A DNA stretch of 64,000 nt. It comes from Paragemmobacter straminiformis (GTDB taxonomy: Bacteria > Pseudomonadota > Alphaproteobacteria > Rhodobacterales > Rhodobacteraceae). Made by a program: the position numbers and the translations under genes. Positions 8,882 through 17,197 of the stretch are shown here, piece after piece. Under the pieces are notes generated by a model, which saw only the letters and a program-made list of their open reading frames with translations, was not told the origin of the DNA and ran no database searches. How positions within the stretch are numbered: position 1 is the stretch's first letter; each line of letters begins with the position of its first letter. Where the stretch lies: the NCBI RefSeq assembly GCF_014243445.1, contig NZ_JACLQD010000005.1:310001-374000 (forward strand), in the 5' to 3' direction.

Positions 8882-9621
8882 TGCCATTTGACCTCGGGCT
8901 TGGCGGGGCGGTCTGGATGGCGGTGGCCGTGCTGATCGCCGCGCTGGTGCGGGGCTATTCGGGGTTCGGCTATTCGGCGCTTGTGATTGCGGCCTCGAGT
9001 CTGGTGATGAACCCGCTGCACATGGTGGCGGTGGTGGTGATCCTTGAATCCGCCATGTCCTTGCAGGCGTGGCGGGGGGTCGGGCAGGATGTCGACTGGC
9101 GGCGCGTGTGGTTTCTGATGGGCGGGGCCGCGATCGGCCTGCCCCTTGGGCTTTGGGCGCTGACGGGCGTTTCCGAGGATACGGCGCGGGCGGTGATTTC
9201 GGCCTATGTGCTGGTCATGTGTCTGGTCTTGCTGGCGGGATGGCAGCTGCGCGGCGAATGGCGGGGGGGAAGCAATTTCGCGGCCGGCATCGTTTCGGGG
9301 CTGGCCAATGCGCCCGGTATGGGGGGCTTGCCGATTGCCGCCTTTTTCGCGGCGCAGGCGATTCCGGCCAATGTGTTCCGCGCCACGCTGATCGCCTATT
9401 TCCCGCTTTTGGACCTGTATTCCGCGCCGCTTTACTGGTGGCACGGGCTGGTAAGCTGGGACACGATCTGGGCGTCGCTTATTGCCTTGCCGCTGACCTT
9501 TCTGGGCAACTGGCTGGGGGGGCGGCATTTCCTGCGCACCGATCCGCAAGAGTTCAGGCGCTTTGCCATCGTGCTGCTGGCGCTTCTGGCCCTGATGGGG
9601 CTGGTGAAGGCGGTGTTCTGA
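8881..9621 (+). CDS. TauE/SafE-family sulfite exporter
   Basis: 246-residue integral membrane protein with about seven to eight hydrophobic segments and the internal two-fold repeat typical of TauE/SafE transporters (ALVRGYSGFGYSALVIA near the N-terminus; IVSGLANAPGMGGLPIAAFF in the second half). These proteins export sulfite or other organosulfur anions. Lying between xsc and ackA, with overlaps at or near both ends, it very probably removes the sulfite released by Xsc. Similar genes in sulfonate clusters are called tauZ or tauE; I leave the symbol open because the substrate is inferred from context. Confidence 0.88.
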   Translation: MPFDLGLGGAVWMAVAVLIAALVRGYSGFGYSALVIAASSLVMNPLHMVAVVVILESAMSLQAWRGVGQDVDWRRVWFLMGGAAIGLPLGLWALTGVSEDTARAVISAYVLVMCLVLLAGWQLRGEWRGGSNFAAGIVSGLANAPGMGGLPIAAFFAAQAIPANVFRATLIAYFPLLDLYSAPLYWWHGLVSWDTIWASLIALPLTFLGNWLGGRHFLRTDPQEFRRFAIVLLALLALMGLVKAVF

Positions 9622-9622
9622 C

Positions 9623-10750
9623 ATGGCGGTGCTGGTGGTCAATGCGGGATCATCCTCGATCAAGATCGCTGTCTTTGACGAGGGTTTGACCGAGGTCGCG
9701 TCCGGCCGCGTGACCGAGATCGGCGGCGCGGCGCGGGTCGAGGTGGGTGATTTGCGCGGCGGCCGCGTGGTGCCGGACCATGCCGCTGCGCTTGCGATCT
9801 GCCTTGAGGCGCTGGCCGAGCGTGGGTTGGGGTTGGAACGGCTGGACGCCGCCGCGCACAGGGTGGTGCATGGCGGCGCAAAGCTGGTGCAGCCCTGCCG
9901 GATCACGCCAAAGGTGGTGGCCGGGATCGAGGCGGTGGTGCCGCTGGCCCCGTTGCACAACCCCGCGAACCTGACGGCCATTCGCGCGCTGGGGCGGCTT
10001 GCGCCCGACTTGCCGCAATATGCAAGTTTCGACACCGCGTTCCATGCGACTAACCCCGAGGTGGCGGTGCGCTACGCCCTGCCGCCCGAGGCCGAGGCGA
10101 TGGGTCTGCGCCGATACGGGTTCCACGGGATCAGCTATGCGGGGTTGGTGCGGGCCTTGGGCGCGCGTCTGCCGGACCGGTTGCTCGCGCTGCATCTGGG
10201 CAACGGTGCCTCGCTCTGCGCCATTCGCGGGGGCGTGTCGGTTGCCACGACAATGGGCTATTCGCCGCTTGACGGGTTGACGATGGGCACGCGGACGGGG
10301 GGCATCGACGGCAACGCGGTGCTGCGGCTGGCCGAGTTGCACGGGGTTGCGCAGGCGGGGCGGATCCTGAACCGCGAGAGCGGGTTGCTGGGCCTTGGCG
10401 GTGCGTCCGACATGCGCGAGCTGGCCCGCATGGGGACGGATCGGGCAGGTTTCGCGCGGGCGCATTTCGTCTACTGGGCGGTGCGCCATGCGGGCAGCAT
10501 GATCGCGGCGATGGGGGGGCTGGACGGCATCGCCTTTACCGGCGGCATCGGCGAGAACGATGTGGCGGTGCGGGCGGGCATACTGGACGGGCTGGCATGG
10601 GCGGGGGCAGGTTATGACGCCGCCGCCAATGCGGAGGGCAGGGCAGAGTTGACGGGGGCGGGTTCCCGTGTCGCTATCTGGACAGTCGCCGCGGAAGAAG
10701 AGCGACAGATTGCAAGAGAGGCGCTGGCGGCCAAGGCTGCGGGCGCATGA
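9623..10750 (+). CDS. ackA: Acetate kinase
   Basis: 375-residue acetate kinase; acetyl phosphate plus ADP gives acetate plus ATP. Signatures are NAGSSSIK at the N-terminus, HRVVHGG, FDTAFH, YGFHGISY, HLGNGAS and FTGGIGEN. It is somewhat shorter than the roughly 400-residue average, and the usual MGTRSGDID reads MGTRTGGID. It starts one base after the exporter stop, so it belongs to the xsc operon. Many xsc clusters carry pta (phosphate acetyltransferase) instead; ackA here would let the cell take ATP by substrate-level phosphorylation from each sulfoacetaldehyde. Confidence 0.93.
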   Translation: MAVLVVNAGSSSIKIAVFDEGLTEVASGRVTEIGGAARVEVGDLRGGRVVPDHAAALAICLEALAERGLGLERLDAAAHRVVHGGAKLVQPCRITPKVVAGIEAVVPLAPLHNPANLTAIRALGRLAPDLPQYASFDTAFHATNPEVAVRYALPPEAEAMGLRRYGFHGISYAGLVRALGARLPDRLLALHLGNGASLCAIRGGVSVATTMGYSPLDGLTMGTRTGGIDGNAVLRLAELHGVAQAGRILNRESGLLGLGGASDMRELARMGTDRAGFARAHFVYWAVRHAGSMIAAMGGLDGIAFTGGIGENDVAVRAGILDGLAWAGAGYDAAANAEGRAELTGAGSRVAIWTVAAEEERQIAREALAAKAAGA

Positions 10751-10763
10751 GGGGAGAGGTGCT

Positions 10764-13541
10764 ATGGGGCAGCCACGGGTCGAGACGCAGCGTCCGGTAT
10801 CGGACGAGGTCAGAAAGACCACCTGCTACATGTGCGCCTGCCGCTGCGGGATCAACGTCCATCTGAACAGCGGCAAGGTCACCTATATCGAAGGCAACCG
10901 CGACCATCCGGTGAACAAGGGTGTTCTCTGTGCCAAGGGGGCATCGGGGATCATGCAGGTCACGGCGCCGAGCCGGTTGCGCGCGCCGCTGAGGCGGGTC
11001 GGGCCGCGCGGGTCGGGGGCCTTCGAGGAGATCAGCTGGGACGAGGCTTTGTCGCTGGCCGTCGATTGGTTGAAGCCACTGCGCGAGGAGGCGCCCGAAA
11101 AGCTTGCCTTCTTCACGGGGCGCGACCAGAGCCAGAGTTTCACCGGCTGGTGGGCGCAGCAGTTCGGCACGCCGAATTATGCAGCCCATGGCGGGTTCTG
11201 TTCGGTGAACATGGCGGCAGCGGGGATTTACACCATCGGCGGGGCCTTCTGGGAGTTCGGTCAGCCGGATTGGGCGCATACCAAGCTGTTCGTGATGTTC
11301 GGCGTGGCCGAGGACCATGACAGCAACCCGATCAAGATCGGGCTGGGCAAGCTGAAGGCACGCGGGGCGCGGGTGATCGGGATCAACCCGATCCGCACGG
11401 GTTACAACGCCGTGGCCGACGACTGGCTGGGCATCACGCCGGGGACGGACGGGCTGTTGATCCTGTCCTTGATCCATTGCCTGCTCGCCGCGGGGAAGAT
11501 CGACCTCGACTACCTGGCGCGCTGGACCAACGCGCCCTTGCTGGTGAACGAGGCCGAGGGGCCGGAGAAGGGGCTGATCCTCAAGAACGCGGAAAGCCAG
11601 CCCTTCGTGATCGACAAGCGCACGGGCATGCCCGCGCCGTGGGACGGGGCGGGGGTGCAGCCCGACCTCGGCGCGGTGTGGCAGGGGCACCGGACGGTGT
11701 TCCAGCATATGGCCGAGCGGTATCTGGACGAGCAATACGCGCCCGAGGCTGTGGAAGCGCGGGTCGGCATTCCTGCGGCGCGGATCAGGGCGCTGGCGGC
11801 AGAACTGGCGCGGGTGGCATTCGACGAGGCGTTCGAGTTGCCCGTGGAATGGACGGATTTCCGGGGCGACAGGCACAAGACGATGCTGGGGCGGCCCGTC
11901 AGCTTCCACGCGATGCGGGGGATTTCGGCGCATTCCAACGGTTTCCAGACCGCGCGGGCGCTGCATCTGTTGCAGATCGTGCTTGGCACGGTCGAGGTGC
12001 CGGGGGGCTACCGCTTGAAGCCGCCCTATCCCAAACCGGTCGAGGCGCATCCGACCCCGCATTTCGTGGCGGCGGCAGGCAAGCCGCTGTCGGGGCCGCA
12101 TCTGGGCTATGTGCGGGGGCCGGAAAACCTCGCCCTGAAAGAGGATGGAACACCGTGGCGCATCGACAAGGCGTTCACATGGGAGAACCCGTTCAGCGCG
12201 CATGGGCTGATGCATATGGTCATCCCCAATGCCCATGCGGGCGACCCCTACAAGGTGGATACGCTGTTTCTTTACATGGCGAACATGTCGTGGAATTCGT
12301 CGATGAATTCCGCCCGCGTCATGGAGATGCTGACGGACAAGGGCGAGGACGGGGAATATGTGATCCCGCGCATCATCTATTCCGATGCCTATGCGTCGGA
12401 AATGGTGGCCTATGCCGATCTGATCCTGCCCGATACGACCTACCTCGAGCGGCATGACTGCATCAGCCTGCTCGACCGCCCGATCTCGGAACCGGATGCG
12501 GCGGGCGATGCGATCCGCTGGCCGGTGGTCGAGGCGGATCGGGATGTGCGGGGGTTCCAGTCGGTGCTGCTTGACCTTGGGGTGCGGCTGGGGTTGCCGG
12601 GGATGACGAACCCGGACGGGACCGCGAAGTTCAGGGATTACGCCGATTACATCGTGAACCACCAGCGCCGCCCCGGTGTGGGGCCGCTGATCGGGTTTCG
12701 CGGCGATGGCACGGCCGAGGGGCGGGGCGATCCGAACCCCGACCAGTTGCAGCGATATATCGAGAACGGCGGCTTCTATCAGGCGCATGTGCCGGAAGGG
12801 GCCGAGTATTACAAACCGTGGAACGCGGCCTATCAGGATTGGGCGGTGGCGACATCGTTCTATGAAAGCCCGCAGCCCTATCTGTTTTCGATCTGGTCCG
12901 AGCCGATGCGCAAGTTCCAGTTGGCCGCCGAGGGGCAGGGCTTCATCCAGCCGCCCGACCATCTGCGCGCGCAACTGAAACTGGCGATGGACCCGCTGCC
13001 GCTTTGGTATCCGCCGTTCGGCGAGGATGCGGCGGCGGGCTATCCGGTCCATGCGCTGACGCAGCGGCCGATGGCGATGTATCATTCATGGGGGTCGCAA
13101 AACGCATGGCTGCGCCAGATTCACGGCAAGAACTATCTATATCTGCCGACGAAGATCTGGGAGGCCGAGGGGTTCGCCGAAGGGGATTATGCCCGCGTGA
13201 CCTCGCCCACGGGCGAGATCGTGGTGCCTGTCGCGCATATGGCGGCGCTGAACGCGGATACGGTCTGGACGTGGAACGCCATCGGCAAGCGCAAGGGCGC
13301 ATGGGCGCTGGACGAGGGCGCGCCGGAAGCGACCGAGGGGTTCTTGCTGAACCATCTGATTTCGGAACTGTTGCCCGAAAAGGGCGACGGGCATCGCTGG
13401 AGCAACAGCGATCCGGTGACGGGGCAGGCGGCGTGGTTCGATCTGCGGGTAAAGATTGCGCGGGTGGGGCCGAGGGATCATTCCGAGCCGTCTTTCCCCG
13501 TTTTGCCAAGGGTCGTGCCGAAGGGGAGGGCGCGGGGATGA
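10764..13541 (+). CDS. soeA: Sulfite dehydrogenase SoeABC, molybdopterin subunit
   Basis: 925-residue molybdenum bis-MGD oxidoreductase of the DMSO reductase family. A [4Fe-4S] site is formed by CYMCACRC (Cys21, 24, 28) and Cys56 in GVLCAKG. There is no twin-arginine leader, consistent with the cytoplasm-facing SoeABC enzyme that oxidises sulfite to sulfate and passes electrons to quinone. The identification as SoeA rests on family features plus context: it follows xsc-exporter-ackA and precedes an iron-sulfur subunit and a DmsC-like membrane subunit. The ATG at 10764 follows GGGGAGAGG. Polysulfide or thiosulfate reductases share the architecture and are the main alternatives, but a sulfite-producing enzyme upstream makes them less likely. 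Confidence 0.88.
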   Translation: MGQPRVETQRPVSDEVRKTTCYMCACRCGINVHLNSGKVTYIEGNRDHPVNKGVLCAKGASGIMQVTAPSRLRAPLRRVGPRGSGAFEEISWDEALSLAVDWLKPLREEAPEKLAFFTGRDQSQSFTGWWAQQFGTPNYAAHGGFCSVNMAAAGIYTIGGAFWEFGQPDWAHTKLFVMFGVAEDHDSNPIKIGLGKLKARGARVIGINPIRTGYNAVADDWLGITPGTDGLLILSLIHCLLAAGKIDLDYLARWTNAPLLVNEAEGPEKGLILKNAESQPFVIDKRTGMPAPWDGAGVQPDLGAVWQGHRTVFQHMAERYLDEQYAPEAVEARVGIPAARIRALAAELARVAFDEAFELPVEWTDFRGDRHKTMLGRPVSFHAMRGISAHSNGFQTARALHLLQIVLGTVEVPGGYRLKPPYPKPVEAHPTPHFVAAAGKPLSGPHLGYVRGPENLALKEDGTPWRIDKAFTWENPFSAHGLMHMVIPNAHAGDPYKVDTLFLYMANMSWNSSMNSARVMEMLTDKGEDGEYVIPRIIYSDAYASEMVAYADLILPDTTYLERHDCISLLDRPISEPDAAGDAIRWPVVEADRDVRGFQSVLLDLGVRLGLPGMTNPDGTAKFRDYADYIVNHQRRPGVGPLIGFRGDGTAEGRGDPNPDQLQRYIENGGFYQAHVPEGAEYYKPWNAAYQDWAVATSFYESPQPYLFSIWSEPMRKFQLAAEGQGFIQPPDHLRAQLKLAMDPLPLWYPPFGEDAAAGYPVHALTQRPMAMYHSWGSQNAWLRQIHGKNYLYLPTKIWEAEGFAEGDYARVTSPTGEIVVPVAHMAALNADTVWTWNAIGKRKGAWALDEGAPEATEGFLLNHLISELLPEKGDGHRWSNSDPVTGQAAWFDLRVKIARVGPRDHSEPSFPVLPRVVPKGRARG

Positions 13542-13696
13542 GTGTGAACGGGCGGGCGATTTCTGGCGCAGAAATCGCCCCGAATTCTGGCGCAGAATTC
13601 GGGGCGGCCCCGGGCGTTTCGTCTGGCCGTGGAGCGGCGGAATTTGCGTCAAATTCCGCGCCGTTTTCTGCGTCGGAAAACGGGGGTGCGGCATGA
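13538..13696 (+). CDS. 52-codon reading frame made of hairpin repeats, coupled to soeA and soeB
   Basis: The ATG at 13538 overlaps the soeA stop (ATGA), and the stop at 13694-13696 overlaps the soeB ATG (GCATGA). The frame consists almost entirely of four palindromic repeats and would encode a low-complexity peptide rich in Ala, Ser, Gly and Glu (SGAEIAPNSGAEFGAAPG and similar). No homology is recognised. It may be translated simply because it lets ribosomes run from soeA to soeB, or the overlaps may be coincidence. It is listed because the two ATGA junctions are exact. Confidence 0.4.
   Translation: MSVNGRAISGAEIAPNSGAEFGAAPGVSSGRGAAEFASNSAPFSASENGGAA
13554..13683. repeat. Cluster of four short perfect hairpins between soeA and soeB
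   Basis: 13554-13580 (11-bp stem, loop GGCGC), 13578-13604 (11-bp stem, loop GGCGC, sharing three bases with the first), 13637-13659 (9-bp stem, loop GCGTC) and 13661-13683 (8-bp stem, loop TGCGTCG). Stems are GATTTCT, GAATTCT, GGAATTT or GTTTTC type, AT-rich in a GC-rich genome. The same family recurs at 33924-34185, 37490-37510, 41472-41581, 46548-46568 and 61293-61313. Confidence 0.9.
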
Positions 13697-14433
13697 CGGC
13701 TTTGCCTCGGTCGACGGAAAAGAAGCTTGGCCTTGTCGTCGACCTTGACACCTGCGTGGGCTGCCACGCCTGCGTGACCGCCTGCAAGGGCTGGAACGAT
13801 CAGGGCTATGGCGCGCCGCTTTCGGACCAGAACCCCTATGGCGCCGACCCATCGGGGACGTTCCTCAACCGCGTGCATTCCTATTCGGTGCAGCCCGAGG
13901 AGGGCTTTGCCCAGACCATCAACTTCCCCCGATCCTGCCTGCATTGCGAGGATGCGCCCTGCGTCACCGTCTGCCCGACGGGGGCAAGCTACAAGCGGGC
14001 CGAGGACGGGATCGTTCTGGTGAACGAGGATGCCTGCATCGGCTGTGGTTTGTGTTCCTGGGCCTGCCCTTACGGCGCGCGCGAGATGGATGCGGATGCG
14101 GGCGTGATGAAGAAATGCACGCTTTGCGTCGACCGCATCTACAACGAAACGCTGCCCGAGGAGGACCGCGAACCCGCCTGCGTGCGGACCTGCCCCACCG
14201 GAGCGCGGCATTTCGGGGATTTCGCGGACCCTGACAGCAAGGTGAGCAGGCTGAGCGCCGCGCGGGGTGGCTATGCGCTGATGCCCGAGATGGGAACGAA
14301 ACCCGTCAACCGCTACCTGCCGCCGCGCAAGAAGGACCGCCCGCAAGAGGCAAGCCTGCTGGCGCCGCTTCTGGACATCAAGGCAAGCGGCTTTGCCGGA
14401 TGGCTGGACCGCGTTTTGGGGAAGATGGGATGA
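13693..14433 (+). CDS. soeB: Sulfite dehydrogenase SoeABC, iron-sulfur subunit
   Basis: 246-residue ferredoxin-like electron-transfer subunit with sixteen cysteines in four groups that would bind four [4Fe-4S] clusters: CVGCHACVTAC, CLHCEDAPCVTVC, CIGCGLCSWAC, and CTLC with a distant CVRTC. It links SoeA to the membrane subunit. The start at 13693 is set by the first ATG after the repeat cluster and by the mature-like sequence MTALPRSTEKKLGLVVDLDT; longer frames run backwards through the repeats. The last codons overlap the soeC ATG. Confidence 0.92.
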   Translation: MTALPRSTEKKLGLVVDLDTCVGCHACVTACKGWNDQGYGAPLSDQNPYGADPSGTFLNRVHSYSVQPEEGFAQTINFPRSCLHCEDAPCVTVCPTGASYKRAEDGIVLVNEDACIGCGLCSWACPYGAREMDADAGVMKKCTLCVDRIYNETLPEEDREPACVRTCPTGARHFGDFADPDSKVSRLSAARGGYALMPEMGTKPVNRYLPPRKKDRPQEASLLAPLLDIKASGFAGWLDRVLGKMG

Positions 14434-15302
14434 ATCCTGCACCTTCGGTGATCGTCTTTACCGTGCTGTCGGGCATGGGGTTCGGCTATCTGGCGATGCT
14501 CGGCTTCGGGCTGGTGCCGGTGGCGGGCTGGGCCGCGTTCTTCGGCTGGGGGCTTGGTTACGGGCTGGCGGTGGCGGGGCTGGTGGCGTCGACCTTCCAC
14601 CTTGGCAATCCGCAGCGGGCATTGCTGGCCTTTACCCAGTGGCGCACAAGCTGGCTGAGCCGCGAGGGATGGGCCGCCGTGCTGACGCTGGTCTTGCTGG
14701 CCCCGCAGGCGCTGTCGGACTGGCTGGTATTGGACTGGTGGCGCGGGTTCGGCTGTCTGGGCGCGGTCATGTGCTTTGTGACGGTCGGCTGCACCTCGAT
14801 GATCTATGCCCAGATCAAGGCGGTGCCGCGCTGGAACCACTGGATTGTTCCGGTGCAGTTCCTTTGGGCGGCGCTGACCGGAGGGCTGGTGCTGGCGGGG
14901 GCGGGGCTGGTGCCTGCGGCCGCTTCCGCACTGCTCGCGGCGCTTCTTGTCCTTGGCTGGCGGATCGGGGACGGGCGCTTTGCGGCGGTGGGGGCAACGC
15001 TGGGCAGCGCGACGGGGCTGGGTGCGATCGGATCGGTTGCGGTGTTCGAGCAGCCGCATACCGGCGGGAACTATCTGCTGCGCGAGATGATCTATGTCGT
15101 CGGGCGCAAACATGCCGAGAGGCTGAGGAAGATCGGCCTTTTGGCGGTGGGCTTCGTGCCGGCGGCCGCGCTGCTGTTCCTGCCGCCTTTGCTTGCGGTG
15201 CCGGTTGCCGCGCTGTCGCATCTGGCCGGCATGGCCGCCGCGCGGTGGCTGTTCTTTGCCGAGGCAGAGCATGTCGTGGGGCTTTACTACGGCCAGCGCT
15301 GA
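14430..15302 (+). CDS. soeC: Sulfite dehydrogenase SoeABC, membrane anchor (DmsC-like)
   Basis: 290-residue polytopic membrane protein of the DmsC family, about eight transmembrane segments, that anchors the complex and passes electrons to the quinone pool. The ATG at 14430 overlaps the soeB stop (ATGA). Recognisable family segments include STFHLGNPQRALLAFTQWRTSWLSREG near residues 50-75. The 14-base palindrome GTTCCGCGCGGAAC (15330-15343) followed by CCTTTT 30 bases downstream may end the operon. The short gap that follows, to 15550, also holds an inverted repeat TACC-N6-GGTA at 15400-15413. Confidence 0.88.
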   Translation: MNPAPSVIVFTVLSGMGFGYLAMLGFGLVPVAGWAAFFGWGLGYGLAVAGLVASTFHLGNPQRALLAFTQWRTSWLSREGWAAVLTLVLLAPQALSDWLVLDWWRGFGCLGAVMCFVTVGCTSMIYAQIKAVPRWNHWIVPVQFLWAALTGGLVLAGAGLVPAAASALLAALLVLGWRIGDGRFAAVGATLGSATGLGAIGSVAVFEQPHTGGNYLLREMIYVVGRKHAERLRKIGLLAVGFVPAAALLFLPPLLAVPVAALSHLAGMAAARWLFFAEAEHVVGLYYGQR

Positions 15303-15550
15303 CGCCCGCGGCCGGACCTGACCGCCCCGTTCCGCGCGGAACCGTGCCCTTTTACCGCCGTTGCATCGCCTGCCTGCGTTGGGCGGGATGGGGTCATTAT
15401 ACCTAAGGTGGTATGTTTCACCCAGTAGGGGGTCCGGCACGGTATGATGGCCGTATGGACCAGCCCCCATTATCGGCATAGCCCTCGTCGTCCGGATATC
15501 ATCCCGCTGAAAGCCGCTTTCGGTCGGGATCTGAGTGGAGCGGTCAGCCG

Positions 15551-16186
15551 ATGGCGCGGGACAGTGTTATGACGACGATCTCAATTCTTCTGGCAGACGA
15601 CCACACCTTGCTGGCCGAGTCGCTCGAGCTGTTTCTCGAGGCGGATGGCGGCTTTGCCGTAGAGCGGGCCGAGACGCTGGATGCGGCCTTGGCCAAGATC
15701 GCCGAGTTCGGGCATTTCGATGTGGTGCTGCTGGACCTCGACATGCCCGGAATGGCGGGGCTGCGCGGGCTTGAAAAGGCGCTGCTGGCCAATGCCGGGG
15801 GGCGTGTCGTGCTGTTTTCGGGGCAGGCGCGGCAGGATGCGGCGCTGCGGGCCATCGAGATGGGGGCCGCCGGATACATTCCGAAGACCCTTTCGCCGAA
15901 ATCGATGGCGACGGCCGTGCGCTTCGTTGCGGCGGGCGAGACCTACTTCCCCTCGAACCTGAGCCGGACCAAGCGCCCCGATGCCGATGCCGAGGTGCAA
16001 CTGTCGCAGCGCGAGTTCCAGGTGCTGCGCGGGCTGTGCGAAGGCCAGACCAACAAGGATATCGCGCAGGACCTGCAACTGACCGAAGTCACGGTCAAGA
16101 TGTATGTCCGTGCGGTCTGCACCAAGCTGAAGGCCAACAACCGCACGCAGGCGGCGATCATCGCGCTGTCGTCGGGCATGATCTGA
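15551..16186 (+). CDS. NarL/FixJ-type response regulator with LuxR HTH
   Basis: 211-residue two-domain regulator. The receiver domain (about 8-125) has the acidic pair ADDH, the phosphoacceptor Asp in VVLLDLDMPG, and a Lys in PKTLSP. The C-terminal LuxR-type HTH (about 148-205) carries LSQREFQVLRGLCEGQTNKDIAQDL. The start at 15551 has GGAG ten bases upstream; an ATG at 15569 is equally possible. Its probable partner is the hybrid kinase on the opposite strand at 17198-21013, an arrangement like BvgA/BvgS or EvgA/EvgS. The target genes are unknown. A terminator follows the gene. Confidence 0.9.
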   Translation: MARDSVMTTISILLADDHTLLAESLELFLEADGGFAVERAETLDAALAKIAEFGHFDVVLLDLDMPGMAGLRGLEKALLANAGGRVVLFSGQARQDAALRAIEMGAAGYIPKTLSPKSMATAVRFVAAGETYFPSNLSRTKRPDADAEVQLSQREFQVLRGLCEGQTNKDIAQDLQLTEVTVKMYVRAVCTKLKANNRTQAAIIALSSGMI

Positions 16187-16212
16187 ACGCTGCCAACCGC
16201 TGCACGGCAGGG

Positions 16213-16238
16213 CGCGCATCCGCAAGGGTGCGCGTTTT
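16213..16238 (+). terminator. Rho-independent terminator of the response regulator gene
   Basis: CGCGCATCC (16213-16221) pairs with GGGTGCGCG (16226-16234), with one G-T pair, around the loop GCAA, followed by TTTT. Confidence 0.8.
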
Positions 16239-16336
16239 GCATTGCGGCCTTGGTTGTGATCGGGGCGGGGCCTGCATAAGATCGGCGCGGCCTGCCCGTC
16301 GTGGCAGGTGGCACGGGGTTTCAGGGGGCGGGACGG

Positions 16337-17104
16337 ATGGGTTTGGCGGTTGTCACGGCGGGCACTTCGGCGATCGGGCGGCATCTGGTGACGGCTTTGG
16401 CCGAAGCGGGCCATGACATCGCGCTGACGCATCTTGGCAGCGCCGCCTTGGCCGAGACGGTCTGCGCCCGCGTGCGGGCCTTGGGGCGCAGGGCGCTGGC
16501 GGTCGAGGTGGATGCAGGCTGCGAGGTGGCCGTGCCGGCATTCCACGCGCAGGCGGCGGACTGGGCGGGAGAGCCGCCGCAGGTGTTGGTGAACAATGCG
16601 GGCATCCAGACATGGGCCAAGCTCATGGACCTGCGGGCCGACCAGTGGGACGCGGTGATGCGGACCAATCTGCGCGGCACCTTCCTGAACACCCAATCGG
16701 CGGCGCGCCTGATGATCGCGGGCGGGGTGAAGGGGTCTATCGTCAACCTCGGTTCGGGCTGCAACAAGATCGCCTTTCCGCGACTGGTGGACTACACGAC
16801 CTCGAAAGGCGGGATCGAGCAGTTCACCAAGGTTGCCGCGAGCGAGCTGGGGCCGAACGGCATAAGGGTCAACTGCGTTGCACCGGGCGCGGTCGAGACC
16901 GAGCGCACCAAGGCCGAGGCGGGCGATTACGCCGCCACCTGGAGCAAGGTCACGCCCTTGCGCCGGGTCGGCACCCCCGAGGATATCGCGGGGCCGGTGC
17001 TGTTTTTCTGTTCGCCGGCGGCGGCTTTCGTGACGGGGCAGACGTTGTGGGTGGATGGGGGCGTCTTTTCGCAGGCGCCCTGGCCCTATGATCTGGACGA
17101 CTGA
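16337..17104 (+). CDS. SDR-family oxidoreductase
   Basis: 255-residue classical short-chain dehydrogenase. The cofactor motif is TAGTSAIG (about 7-14), a slightly unusual version of TGxxxGxG, followed by NNAG and the catalytic YTTSK (Tyr near 153). A C-terminal GQTLWVDGGVF segment is typical of sugar or polyol dehydrogenases and FabG-like enzymes. The start at 16337 gives the first strand directly; twelve more residues are possible from 16301. It lies between a response regulator and its likely kinase, convergent with the kinase, so it may be a target of that pair, but nothing in the sequence proves it. The substrate is unknown. Confidence 0.85.
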   Translation: MGLAVVTAGTSAIGRHLVTALAEAGHDIALTHLGSAALAETVCARVRALGRRALAVEVDAGCEVAVPAFHAQAADWAGEPPQVLVNNAGIQTWAKLMDLRADQWDAVMRTNLRGTFLNTQSAARLMIAGGVKGSIVNLGSGCNKIAFPRLVDYTTSKGGIEQFTKVAASELGPNGIRVNCVAPGAVETERTKAEAGDYAATWSKVTPLRRVGTPEDIAGPVLFFCSPAAAFVTGQTLWVDGGVFSQAPWPYDLDD

Positions 17105-17197
17105 AGGTCGAACCTTTCGGGGGCAGGGGGCTGCGTGGCGCGACCGCCGCAAGGACGGGGCCTTGTTGCAAGCGGCGGCGGGTCGGGATTGCAGCGG

